Positions 7,716 to 14,152 of a stretch of DNA of 16,696 nucleotides are shown here, in pieces. The DNA comes from an uncultured Clostridia bacterium. GTDB taxonomy: Bacteria; Bacillota; Clostridia; Oscillospirales; Acutalibacteraceae. The notes beneath the pieces were generated by a model. The model had not been told where the DNA came from. It searched no databases and saw only the letters and a list, made by a program, of their open reading frames with translations. The position numbers were made by a program, and so were the translations under genes. Where the stretch lies: assembly GCA_946628455.1 (NCBI GenBank), contig CAMOWP010000026.1, positions 1-16,696 on the forward strand. The letters are read 5' to 3'. The stretch's first letter is position 1; the number at the start of each line of letters is the position of its first letter.

Positions 7716-9026
7716 TTAATTCTGATTAACTGATTTAATGCAATTCTTAAGCTCGGACAGCGGGATTGAGATTTTTTCATCATTGCCCTGCTTCACGAGA
7801 TAGCAGTAGCCCGAGGCTTCGGTAACCTTTGAGTATCCCGGGTATTTATCGTCGCTGTAGGTTGCCTTGAGAACAGGCATTACAGTGAAAATAAGGCTTT
7901 TGGAATCTTTATTGATTACGCTCATTTCATGAGTTGCAACGTCATAACTCACTGAAATTGAATCAATATATTTATCGTCAATAACAGCAATGTACATATC
8001 GTTTTTAACGAAAAGCGAATATGCGCAGTGAATAAGAATTGAGTTTTTATACGTTTTCCAGTCTACAGCGTTTACCTGGTCAGGCAGCTTATTGAGGTTA
8101 TAATCAACGGGGATGTTGATTTTCCCGTCAGAGTTGATATCAAGGCTCTCAACGGTTGCCGTGCGCTTTGTATCCTGAGTAAGACCTGTCTGATAGCTGT
8201 AAAACGGGGAGACTATTGTGTCATAAGTATCCGACCAGTAAATAATCTCGGTAAGCATAGACTCGCCGTCTGAGCCGAGCGCGTCAGCATAAACGCTTGT
8301 TTCGCCGTTTACCGTTTCCGTTTTGAGCGCGTTATATGAGGTTATGTGAGAATCAAGCTTTGTTTCGCCAAGCTTTTCAAGCGAGCTCTCACCGAGGGAG
8401 TAAAGCTCAGCCTTAGCGCTTGTTGAATTGCCCGCATTGATTTCAAACAGCAAAAGCTCCTTTTCGCCGTCCCCTACCATATCGGCAATTATAAAATTGT
8501 TTATAGTTATGCTGTCGTCAATTTTATCAAGCTTTTTATTATTGCCGTCCTTGCCGTATTTATAAACGCTGAGGAGATGATTTGACGAGTTGCTTATAAC
8601 GTCCCAGCAGACAAAAAGCTCGCTTTTACCGTCGCCGTTTATATCCTCAAAATCAAGTGAATGAACGTCTCTTCCGTCACCCTCGATATTTTGAATTACC
8701 TTCCAGGCGTCGTCCGTTTTCTTAATTACGGACATATTGGTTGTGCCGAGCTTATCGGAAGGCTCATAAAAAGCGAGCGCTTCCTCCCTGCCGTCTCCGT
8801 CAATATCAAAAAAGGTATAAGAGGTGATGTAATCGCCCGAATTCGGAATCTTCAGAGAATAGCCTCCCTTGGCGTAATCGTCAAGCGCTTTCTTGATATC
8901 CGCATTATCCCCGAACGGAGAAAGCGGAGACACAAGGTCGTCAATTGAGGACGAGAGCCTGAAATTACATCCCGAAAACAATGCGGCAACAAGGACAACA
9001 CATATTAATATTTTAAAATATTTCAA
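7716..9026 (-). CDS. Lipoprotein with FG-GAP/VCBS-like repeats, first gene of a two-component operon
   Basis: A 436-residue predicted lipoprotein. Starting at the TTG at 9026 gives MKYFKILICVVLVAALFSGC, an ideal lipoprotein signal with lipidated C20. GGGAGGG lies 5 nt before that TTG. The upstream in-frame ATG at 9041 has only a poor ribosome binding site and would place the ribosome binding site inside the gene. The mature part carries calcium-loop-like repeats typical of FG-GAP/VCBS propeller blades: DIDGDGREE (74-82), DINGDGKSE (128-136), DMVGDGEKE (182-190) and a weaker DINSDGKIN (296-304). It should sit on the outer face of the membrane. Its position before the response regulator and kinase suggests an accessory sensory role, which is inference. 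Ligand and activity are unknown. Confidence 0.85.
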   Translation of the reverse strand: MKYFKILICVVLVAALFSGCNFRLSSSIDDLVSPLSPFGDNADIKKALDDYAKGGYSLKIPNSGDYITSYTFFDIDGDGREEALAFYEPSDKLGTTNMSVIKKTDDAWKVIQNIEGDGRDVHSLDFEDINGDGKSELFVCWDVISNSSNHLLSVYKYGKDGNNKKLDKIDDSITINNFIIADMVGDGEKELLLFEINAGNSTSAKAELYSLGESSLEKLGETKLDSHITSYNALKTETVNGETSVYADALGSDGESMLTEIIYWSDTYDTIVSPFYSYQTGLTQDTKRTATVESLDINSDGKINIPVDYNLNKLPDQVNAVDWKTYKNSILIHCAYSLFVKNDMYIAVIDDKYIDSISVSYDVATHEMSVINKDSKSLIFTVMPVLKATYSDDKYPGYSKVTEASGYCYLVKQGNDEKISIPLSELKNCIKSVNQN

Positions 9027-9076
9027 ATCTGCCCTCCCCATTCGCCTTATCTTATAATGTTTATAGAATTGTTTTT

Positions 9077-9085
9077 ATTATAACA
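9077..9085 (-). promoter_or_regulatory. Extended -10 promoter of the lipoprotein-two-component operon
   Basis: TGTTATAAT (9085 to 9077) is a perfect extended -10 element. No convincing -35 exists at 17 bp, which extended -10 promoters can tolerate. The predicted start near 9070 gives a leader of about 45 nt. The surroundings are extremely A/T-rich. Confidence 0.6.
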
Positions 9086-9180
9086 GAAATAATAAATAAA
9101 ATAAATAGATAATTTCAAAAAAATAACAAATATTACAAAAAAATTTATAATTATAGTTTGGGTTTGTTATTAAAATTACA

Positions 9181-9213
9181 TAAAAATAAAAATAACCTGC
9201 AAAAAGCAGGTTA
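9181..9213 (-). terminator. Rho-independent terminator of the 52-codon gene
   Basis: On the minus strand TAACCTGC, a TTTTT loop and GCAGGTTA form an 8-bp stem (9193-9213). A T-rich tail TTTTTATTTTTA follows. It lies 22 nt after the stop codon at 9235. Confidence 0.9.
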
Positions 9214-9234
9214 CAGTTTACAAATATAAATTAT

Positions 9235-9393
9235 TTAGTTTCCGGCAAAATAGCTCTTTGCGTCTCCGTTAGCGTTTGCGTCAGGGTCAAATTCTTCACC
9301 GTCATGAAGGTCAGTGGGACCTGAAGTCCAAACTGATTGAGCCATATTATATTTGCGGATTTCCATTTCAGGCTCGGCATATAATTTTCTCAT
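9235..9393 (-). CDS. Small acidic 52-residue peptide of unknown function
   Basis: The ORF encodes MRKLYAEPEMEIRKYNMAQS, then VWTSGPTDLHDGEEFDPDAN and ANGDAKSYFAGN. The evidence that it is a real gene is its complete unit: a near-consensus promoter (9424-9452), a strong ribosome binding site AGGGAGGT 8 nt before the ATG, and a terminator right after the stop. The peptide has a mildly basic N-terminal third (KLY-PEMEIRKYN), then an Asp/Glu/Gly/Asn-rich C-terminal half, and no cysteines or membrane segment. Short peptides opening with a Y-x-x-P-E-M-E/I-type motif and continuing with TSGP recur in Clostridia in my recollection, but I cannot name a family. A RiPP-like precursor, a signalling peptide or a small regulatory protein are all possible; no maturation enzyme is adjacent. 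Confidence 0.75.
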   Translation of the reverse strand: MRKLYAEPEMEIRKYNMAQSVWTSGPTDLHDGEEFDPDANANGDAKSYFAGN

Positions 9394-9423
9394 AGCCCAT
9401 ACCTCCCTTTTTAATACACAATT

Positions 9424-9452
9424 AATATATCACTGTTCATATATAAAATCAA
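9424..9452 (-). promoter_or_regulatory. Promoter of the 52-codon gene
   Basis: TTGATT (9447-9452), a 17-bp spacer and TATATT (9424-9429) with TG at the extended -10 position. The predicted start near 9417 leaves a leader of about 24 nt that holds the ribosome binding site. Confidence 0.75.
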
Positions 9453-9564
9453 GTGTAAATCAACCAAAATTAAAAAAATATTCATATTTACACCTCTATA
9501 GCACCGATTTGTTAATTTTTTGTTCAAAATGCACAACATATTGATACAATATTTGGTAATTATA

Positions 9565-9597
9565 CAAAAAAGCATCTGTACATAAAGCACAGATGCT
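9565..9597 (-). terminator. Rho-independent terminator of the small RNA unit
   Basis: On the minus strand AGCATCTGT and ACAGATGCT (9589-9597 with 9571-9579) form a perfect 9-bp stem with a 9-nt loop, followed by TTTTTT. It could also end readthrough from mnmA. Confidence 0.9.
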
Positions 9598-9694
9598 CTG
9601 TAGCGGATTGGAGTATTTTTAAAGGCGCCCAGTCAAGAGGAGAAACAATGAAAAGAGAAATATACTGACTCCGTTCAGCTGCCTTCCACTAAAA
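9565..9694 (-). ncRNA. Putative structured small RNA downstream of mnmA, class unrecognised
   Basis: A transcript of about 130 nt is bounded by a promoter (9701-9729) and a strong terminator (9565-9597), with no credible minus-strand ORF. Its parts fold into one long irregular hairpin. P1 is UAGUGG/CCGCUA (9686-9691 with 9601-9606, one U-G pair, extendable by one A-U). P2 is AAGGC/GCCUU (9681-9685 with 9622-9626). An asymmetric internal loop and P3 AGUCA/UGACU (9666-9670 with 9631-9635) follow, capped by a pyrimidine-rich loop of about 30 nt. A closing stem, bubble and apical arm recall 6S RNA in outline, but I do not recognise 6S, SRP, RNase P, tmRNA or a known riboswitch core. Confidence 0.6.
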
Positions 9695-9700
9695 TAACTG

Positions 9701-9729
9701 AGCATATAATAATGTTAATAATTTAACAA
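9701..9729 (-). promoter_or_regulatory. Promoter for the small RNA
   Basis: TTGTTA (9724-9729), a 17-bp spacer and TATGCT (9701-9706) lie just downstream of the mnmA stop. Each hexamer matches consensus at four positions. The predicted start near 9694 places the closing stem of the RNA within a few bases of its 5' end. Confidence 0.5.
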
Positions 9730-9761
9730 AGAATTATATACACGTGAACAAAATATTAATT

Positions 9762-10823
9762 TTAGATTATCGTTCCGCCGCCAAGCACATATTCTCCGTC
9801 ATATAAAACAACCGCCTGGCCGGACGTTACGGCGCGCACGGGCTCGTCAAATTCAACAACCACCCTTTCGCCTTTGCAATAAGCGGTGCATGGCTTTTCA
9901 GCCATATTATACCGCGTTTTTGCTTTGCAGTGAATTTTACCCTCAGGCGCTTCGCAAATCCAGTTGAAATCGCGCGCTTCAAGCGAGGAGCTCATCAAAT
10001 CCTCGTTGGAGCCTACGGTTACGGTATTGTTTTCAAGGTCCTTGCTTATAACGTACACAGGCTTGCCCGCTGCAAGCCCTAAGCCCTTTCGCTGACCGAT
10101 AGTGTACTTGATTATTCCGCTGTGCTGACCGATTACGTTGCCGTCCTTATCAACAAAGTTACCTGCGGGATATTTTTTATTTCTGTAATTCTCAATAAAG
10201 CGTGCATAATCTCCGTCAGGCACGAAGCAGATATCCTGGGAATCGCGCTTTTTAGCGTTAATGAAGCCTTCCCTTTCGGCAATTTCTCTTATCTCGTCCT
10301 TTGAGAATTCACCAAGCGGAAACAGCGTATGCGAAAGCTGCTCCTGCGTTAAGGAGTAAAGAACGTAGCTCTGGTCCTTTGATAAGTCTTTGCCCTTTTT
10401 CAGATAACAGCGCCCGCCCTTTTCCTCAATCCTTGCATAGTGACCCGTTACAACGCAGTCATAACCGAGCTCATACATTCTCTGCATAAGCTTTTCAAAT
10501 TTTAAATAGCGGTTGCAGTCAATGCAGGGATTCGGCGTGCCGCCGTTTTCATAGGTTTCAATAAATTTATCAATAACCTTCTTTTCAAATTCATCCTTGA
10601 AATTGAAAACGTAATACGGCATACCGAGCCTGCGCGCCACGTTTCTTGCGTCCTCTATATCATCAAGCGAGCAGCACGTTTTTTCGCGGCTTATGCCTAT
10701 ATCCTCGTTGTCGTAAAGCTTCATGGTTGCGCCGATGCACTCGAAGCCTTTACTCTTCATAAAATAAGCGGCAACGCTGGAATCAACGCCACCGCTCATA
10801 GCAATTATTGCTTTTTTCATCAT
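9762..10823 (-). CDS. mnmA: tRNA-specific 2-thiouridylase
   Basis: A 353-residue enzyme that thiolates U34 of tRNA-Lys, tRNA-Glu and tRNA-Gln. The N-terminal PP-loop ATPase motif is SGGVDSSV (10-17). The two catalytic cysteines are C103 (PNPCIDCNRYLKF) and C199 (DSQDICFVPDGDY), and GHYAR (127-131) contributes to tRNA binding. Length is typical. The first ATG overlaps the nadA stop (TAATG), so the pair is coupled. Sulfur comes from a cysteine desulfurase, and iscS lies upstream in the same orientation. A tRNA-Lys(UUU), a natural substrate, is encoded at the window's right edge, which is probably coincidence. Confidence 0.97.
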   Translation of the reverse strand: MMKKAIIAMSGGVDSSVAAYFMKSKGFECIGATMKLYDNEDIGISREKTCCSLDDIEDARNVARRLGMPYYVFNFKDEFEKKVIDKFIETYENGGTPNPCIDCNRYLKFEKLMQRMYELGYDCVVTGHYARIEEKGGRCYLKKGKDLSKDQSYVLYSLTQEQLSHTLFPLGEFSKDEIREIAEREGFINAKKRDSQDICFVPDGDYARFIENYRNKKYPAGNFVDKDGNVIGQHSGIIKYTIGQRKGLGLAAGKPVYVISKDLENNTVTVGSNEDLMSSSLEARDFNWICEAPEGKIHCKAKTRYNMAEKPCTAYCKGERVVVEFDEPVRAVTSGQAVVLYDGEYVLGGGTII

Positions 10824-11737
10824 TAACCTAACTCAATCATTTTATCAATACAGCGCTTTGCGCCGAGTCTTGTTTCCTCGTCAAGCTCGATTACCTCGCC
10901 GCCTGTTCCCTTGCAGCAGTTGAGCACGTCAACAAGAGTTGTTGCCTTCATATTGTGGCAAATGCAGTCCTTTGAAAGCGGATAAAAGCGCTTTTCAGGG
11001 CACTCAAGCTGAAGATGAGTTACTATTGAATTTTCAGTTCCGATAATAAATTCTTTGGCTTCGCTCTTTTTTGCATAGTCCATAATACCCGTTGTTGAGC
11101 CCACGTAATCAGCAAGGCTGACAACCTCGGGCTTACATTCGGGATGAACGAGGAAGAGGGCGTTCGGGTGCGCCTCCTTAGCCTTTTTAACGTCTGCAGC
11201 GCTCATTCTTGCGTGGGTCGGGCAGCCGCCGTTCAGAAGCTTGAACTCCTTTTCGGGAAGCTGCTTCGAAATCCAGTCTCCGAGATTACAGTCAGGGATA
11301 AAGAGAATTTTATCGCTGTCAAGCTTTTTGCAGATTTTAAGCGCAGAGGAGGAGGTTACGCAGACGTCGCAAACGGTTTTGAGCTCGCTGGTTGTGTTGA
11401 TATATGCAACGACGGTATGCTCGGGATACAATTCCTTAACTTCGCTGATTGTTTCTTTATCCATCATCTCAGCCATAGGGCAGCCCGCGTCTGCATTTGA
11501 AAGAATAACTGTTTTTTCAGGGGAAAGAATTTTGCAGGTTTCAGCCATAAAGCGTACTCCGCACATAATAACCGTTTTGTTTTCAACCTTTGAGGCTGAA
11601 ACGGAAAGCGCAAAGCTGTCGCCTGTAAAATCTGCAATTTCAAGTATTTCAGGCGACTGATAGCAGTGAGCTAAAATACAAATATCCTTTTCCTTTTTTA
11701 GCCTTAATATTTCTTCCTGAATGTCCTTAATAGCCAT
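10823..11737 (-). CDS. nadA: Quinolinate synthase
   Basis: A 304-residue [4Fe-4S] enzyme that condenses iminoaspartate with dihydroxyacetone phosphate to make quinolinate for NAD synthesis. Cluster ligands expected by family are visible as C86 (NADAGCPMAE), C201 (LVHPECKPE) and C260 (CICHNMK). ILAHCYQSPEILEIADFTGDS, split as ILAHCYQSPEI and LEIADFTGDS, and VRFMAETCKIL are the substrate-binding blocks. I use the ATG at 11737, preceded by GGAG 7 nt away; a TTG at 11752 would add five residues that include that ribosome binding site. No nadB or nadC is adjacent. Several extra cysteines (for example FIPDCNLG where PDQNLG is common) are unusual but not disruptive. Confidence 0.95.
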   Translation of the reverse strand: MAIKDIQEEILRLKKEKDICILAHCYQSPEILEIADFTGDSFALSVSASKVENKTVIMCGVRFMAETCKILSPEKTVILSNADAGCPMAEMMDKETISEVKELYPEHTVVAYINTTSELKTVCDVCVTSSSALKICKKLDSDKILFIPDCNLGDWISKQLPEKEFKLLNGGCPTHARMSAADVKKAKEAHPNALFLVHPECKPEVVSLADYVGSTTGIMDYAKKSEAKEFIIGTENSIVTHLQLECPEKRFYPLSKDCICHNMKATTLVDVLNCCKGTGGEVIELDEETRLGAKRCIDKMIELG

Positions 11738-11749
11738 AATAAATCTCCA

Positions 11750-11781
11750 CAATAAAAGGCACTACATATTTATGTAATGCC
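11750..11781 (-). terminator. Terminator-like 24-bp palindrome between iscU and nadA
   Basis: On the minus strand GGCATTACAT, an AAAT loop and ATGTAGTGCC (11781 to 11758) form a 10-bp stem with one G-U pair, followed by TTTTATTG. It would terminate iscSU transcripts. It also starts just after the nadA -10 (11783-11788), where a repressor operator would sit. The predicted nadA start falls within its first arm, so nadA-initiated RNA would lack most of one arm. Confidence 0.7.
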
Positions 11782-11782
11782 T

Positions 11783-11811
11783 ATTATATATTATTTTCGC
11801 TGATAATTCAA
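11783..11811 (-). promoter_or_regulatory. nadA promoter overlapping the iscU stop
   Basis: TTGAAT (11806-11811), a 17-bp spacer and a perfect TATAAT (11783-11788). The -35 covers the iscU stop codon. It would give nadA-mnmA expression independent of iscSU. Confidence 0.75.
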
Positions 11812-12224
11812 CCTTCAATTATTTCAAGGGTTTCGGGGTTATATTTAATGCCCTTTCTGTTGTAATAATCCTTAACAGCCTCCTTGATTGACTCCTCTGC
11901 GAGCACAGAGCAGTGCACCTTAACAGGCGGAAGCCCGTCAAGCGCCTCAACAACAGCCTTGTTTGAAAGCTCAACCGCCTCGCTGATATGCTTGCCCTTG
12001 ATAAGAGTTGTTGCCATAGAGCTTGAGGCGATAGCCGAAGCGCAGCCGAAGGTGTTGAATTTGACATCCTCAATGATTCCGTCGTCGTTTACCTTAAGAT
12101 ATATTTTCATAATATCGCCGCACTTTGCGTTTCCTACCTCGCCTACTCCGTCGGCATTTTCAATTGTTCCCACGTTACGCGGGTTAACAAAATGGTCCAT
12201 TACCTTTTCCGAATATAAAGCCAT
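11808..12224 (-). CDS. iscU: Fe-S cluster assembly scaffold IscU/NifU-like
   Basis: A 138-residue scaffold on which [2Fe-2S] and [4Fe-4S] clusters are built with sulfur from IscS. The three cluster cysteines are present: C35 with D37 (NAKCGD), C61 (NTFGCASAIASSS) and C105 (VKVHCSVLAEE). N-terminal MDHFVNPRNVG is typical. The chaperone-binding LPPVK is present at 98-102. The ATG overlaps the iscS stop (TAATG). The short C-terminal extension (KYNPETLEIIEG) is typical of Clostridia/epsilon-type NifU-N proteins. No hscA, hscB or fdx is seen, as usual for the minimal clostridial system. Confidence 0.95.
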   Translation of the reverse strand: MALYSEKVMDHFVNPRNVGTIENADGVGEVGNAKCGDIMKIYLKVNDDGIIEDVKFNTFGCASAIASSSMATTLIKGKHISEAVELSNKAVVEALDGLPPVKVHCSVLAEESIKEAVKDYYNRKGIKYNPETLEIIEG

Positions 12225-13405
12225 TATTCTATTTCCTCACCTTTCATTATTTTTTCCCAAACGGGAGATATTGAACGAAGATATTTAACTACCTTGTGAA
12301 TTGAACTGATAATAATTTCCACCTCTTCCTCCGTATTGTACTCGCTCAGCGAAATGCGAAGAGAGCCGTGTGCAACAGCAACGGGAACGCCCATTGAAAG
12401 AAGCACGTGAGAAGGGTCGAGCGAGCCGCTTGTGCACGCTGAGCCCGATGAAGCGCAGATTCCGTCCTGGTCAAGCAGAAGGAGAAGGCTCTCTCCCTCT
12501 ATTCCCTCAAAGCACATATTGACCGTTCCGGGGAGCCTTTCGGTTAAATCGCCGTTTACAAAGGAGCGCTCAATATCACTGACGCCGTCAATTATTTTAT
12601 CTCTGAGAGAAGCTACATACTTTGCGTTTTTATCAAGATTATTTACTGCTTCCCCGAGCGCGGCAGCCATACCGACTGCTCCGTAGGTATACTCAGTTCC
12701 CGCTCTTTTGTTTCTCTCCTGCGCGCCGCCGTTAATCAGGCTTTTCAGGATTGTTCCCTTTCTTGCATAGAGAACGCCGACTCCTTTAGGACCGTGGAAC
12801 TTATGAGCTGACACGGAAAGAAAATCACAATTGAAATCCTTAACGTTAACGGGAATATGGCCGACAGCCTGAACTGCGTCAGTGTGGAATAAAACACCCT
12901 TTTCCCTGCAGAGCTTTCCGATTTCTGCAATCGGCTGAATTGTTCCGACCTCGTTATTGGCAGTCATAATTGTTACAAGCGCAGTGTCGTCCCTGATAGC
13001 GTTTGCAACGTCCTCAAGCCTTACTATGCCCTCTTTATAAACGTCGAGAAGAGTTATCTCAAAGCCCTCGAGCTTAAGCTTATCAAGCGTGTGAAGGACT
13101 GCATGATGCTCAAACTTGCTTGAGATAATATGCTTCTTCCCCTTCTGTGCGCCTGCATACGCCGCGCTGAGAATCGCCTGGTTATCCGCTTCAGAGCCGC
13201 CTGAGGTAAAATATATTTCACTTGGGCTTGCGCCGAGAATATTTGCTATGCGCTCCCTGCTGTCCTCTAAAAGCTCCTTAGCCTTCTGCCCTATATGGTG
13301 AAGCGAGGAAGGGTTGCCGTAGTGCTCCGTCATAAGCGGGAGCATGGCGTTAAGCGCCGTTTCGGACAGCTTGGTTGTTGCCGCATTATCAACGTAAATT
13401 GTCAT
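12224..13405 (-). CDS. iscS: Cysteine desulfurase (IscS/NifS family)
   Basis: A 393-residue PLP enzyme converting cysteine to alanine and an enzyme-bound persulfide. YVDNAATTKLS is at the N-terminus, the PLP-binding Lys is K202 (SVSAHKFHGPKGVG), D176 is in FHTDAVQAVGH, and the persulfide Cys is C324 in the flexible loop CASSGSACTSGSLDPSHVL. All expected residues are intact. It is first in the iscS-iscU unit, with GAGGTGAT before the ATG. Products would feed IscU, MnmA and perhaps NadA maturation. Upstream, a near-consensus promoter flanked by two related inverted repeats suggests repression by an Rrf2/IscR-type factor, but no such regulator gene is in the window. Confidence 0.96.
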   Translation of the reverse strand: MTIYVDNAATTKLSETALNAMLPLMTEHYGNPSSLHHIGQKAKELLEDSRERIANILGASPSEIYFTSGGSEADNQAILSAAYAGAQKGKKHIISSKFEHHAVLHTLDKLKLEGFEITLLDVYKEGIVRLEDVANAIRDDTALVTIMTANNEVGTIQPIAEIGKLCREKGVLFHTDAVQAVGHIPVNVKDFNCDFLSVSAHKFHGPKGVGVLYARKGTILKSLINGGAQERNKRAGTEYTYGAVGMAAALGEAVNNLDKNAKYVASLRDKIIDGVSDIERSFVNGDLTERLPGTVNMCFEGIEGESLLLLLDQDGICASSGSACTSGSLDPSHVLLSMGVPVAVAHGSLRISLSEYNTEEEVEIIISSIHKVVKYLRSISPVWEKIMKGEEIE

Positions 13406-13428
13406 TTAATATCACCTCGTTATTAATT

Positions 13429-13446
13429 CCTACCTATTTAGTAGGC
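13429..13446 (-). promoter_or_regulatory. Operator-like inverted repeat downstream of the iscS start site
   Basis: CCTAC-7-GTAGG is a perfect 5-bp inverted repeat, lying about +7 to +24 from the predicted transcription start. It shares 13 of 18 positions with the second copy at 13476-13493. Placement and form fit a repressor of the Rrf2 family; the factor's identity is inference. Confidence 0.6.
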
Positions 13447-13459
13447 GGTTTTCGTATAT

Positions 13460-13488
13460 AATATACATCATAATGCCTACCTTGTCAA
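13460..13488 (-). promoter_or_regulatory. iscS-iscU promoter
   Basis: A perfect TTGACA (13483-13488), a 17-bp spacer and TATATT (13460-13465). The predicted start is near 13453, giving a leader of about 48 nt. Such a strong core promoter next to operators fits a repressed, inducible operon. Confidence 0.85.
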
Positions 13489-13493
13489 TAGGT
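13476..13493 (-). promoter_or_regulatory. Operator-like inverted repeat over the iscS -35
   Basis: TACCT-7-AGGTA (with an extra GG) covers the whole TTGACA box. It matches the downstream repeat in the core pattern CCTAyTrA...AGGTAGG; the two copies start 47 bp apart. Binding here would block RNA polymerase. Confidence 0.55.
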
Positions 13494-13504
13494 AATTTGA
13501 AGCA

Positions 13505-13535
13505 AATAAAAAAAGAAGGGATAAATTCCCTTCTT
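13505..13535 (-). terminator. Rho-independent terminator after the radical SAM gene
   Basis: AAGAAGGGA, an ATTTA loop and TCCCTTCTT (13535 to 13513) form a perfect 9-bp stem, followed by TTTTTTTATT on the minus strand. It overlaps the last two bases of the stop codon and separates this unit from iscS. Confidence 0.92.
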
Positions 13536-14145
13536 ATCTTCCCCGCTCAAATGAGCGGACTATGAATTTTGCGCCGAGGCCTTCACAGATTTTGCGTGAC
13601 TTTTCAATCTCCTCTTTTGGTATAACGTCAACAACCGTCATCCTTACCTCGTTGCCCTCCTTAACACAGTCTGCGGTAAATTTCAGCATTGCGTCGAAGG
13701 CTTTTCCGGGAAAAATATTTCTTGTTATTTTATCGTATTTTTCCGAATCGGTTTCATTGAGGGAGACTGAAATAATATCAATAACCCCGCATATTTCCTT
13801 TGCGGTAGGTCTGCCGTTTATAAGGTCAGAAAGTCCGTTTGTGTTAAGCCTGAGCTTGATATCGGGCTTAATGTTTTTAACGTATTTTGCAGTTTTAATA
13901 AGATTATCAAACGCGTTGGTAGGCTCGCCGTAGCCGCAGAAAACAGCAGTTTCAACCCTTGAGAAATCATAGCTGTCAATCGCATTTTTAATTTCATCAA
14001 AAGACGGTTCTTTATCAAACCAGAGCCGCTTTGCCTCGCCCACTGCATCTCCCTTTGAGCGAATACAGAAGGCGCAGTTGCAGGGGCATTTATTTGTTAT
14101 ATTGAAATATGTTCCGCCTTCAAGAGTGTAAATTATATCAGTCAT
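13534..14145 (-). CDS. Small radical SAM protein, probably the TatD-associated type
   Basis: A compact 203-residue radical SAM enzyme. The N-terminal YFNITNKCPCNCAFCIR has the cluster motif C19-x3-C23-x2-C26; GYGEPTN (about 91-97) is the SAM-binding GGE-type motif, and LRLNTNG and ISVSLNETDSEKYDKI complete the partial TIM barrel. There is no C-terminal SPASM or extra cluster domain. It resembles the small clostridial family annotated as 'radical SAM protein, TatD family-associated'; I recall that name but cannot search for it, and no tatD is adjacent here. The start ATG has GAGG 5 nt upstream and lies 7 bp after the membrane protein gene, so they are one transcript. Substrate unknown. Confidence 0.85.
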   Translation of the reverse strand: MTDIIYTLEGGTYFNITNKCPCNCAFCIRSKGDAVGEAKRLWFDKEPSFDEIKNAIDSYDFSRVETAVFCGYGEPTNAFDNLIKTAKYVKNIKPDIKLRLNTNGLSDLINGRPTAKEICGVIDIISVSLNETDSEKYDKITRNIFPGKAFDAMLKFTADCVKEGNEVRMTVVDVIPKEEIEKSRKICEGLGAKFIVRSFERGR

Positions 14146-14152
14146 TTAAACC

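Noticed and set aside
9042..9230. A riboswitch or further gene in the A/T-rich stretch before the lipoprotein gene
   Set aside because: Apart from the extended -10 and the peptide gene's terminator I see no conserved stem or coding frame; low-complexity A/T runs explain the rest.
9353..9544. Plus-strand open frame of 63 codons
   Set aside because: It overlaps the 52-codon minus-strand gene and its promoter, has no ribosome binding site and is A/T-rich without coding character.
9648..9668. Plus-strand mini-ORF (MKREIY) with a good GAGGAG ribosome binding site
   Set aside because: Only six codons, no plus-strand gene downstream that it could lead, and it lies on the opposite strand of the better-supported structured RNA.
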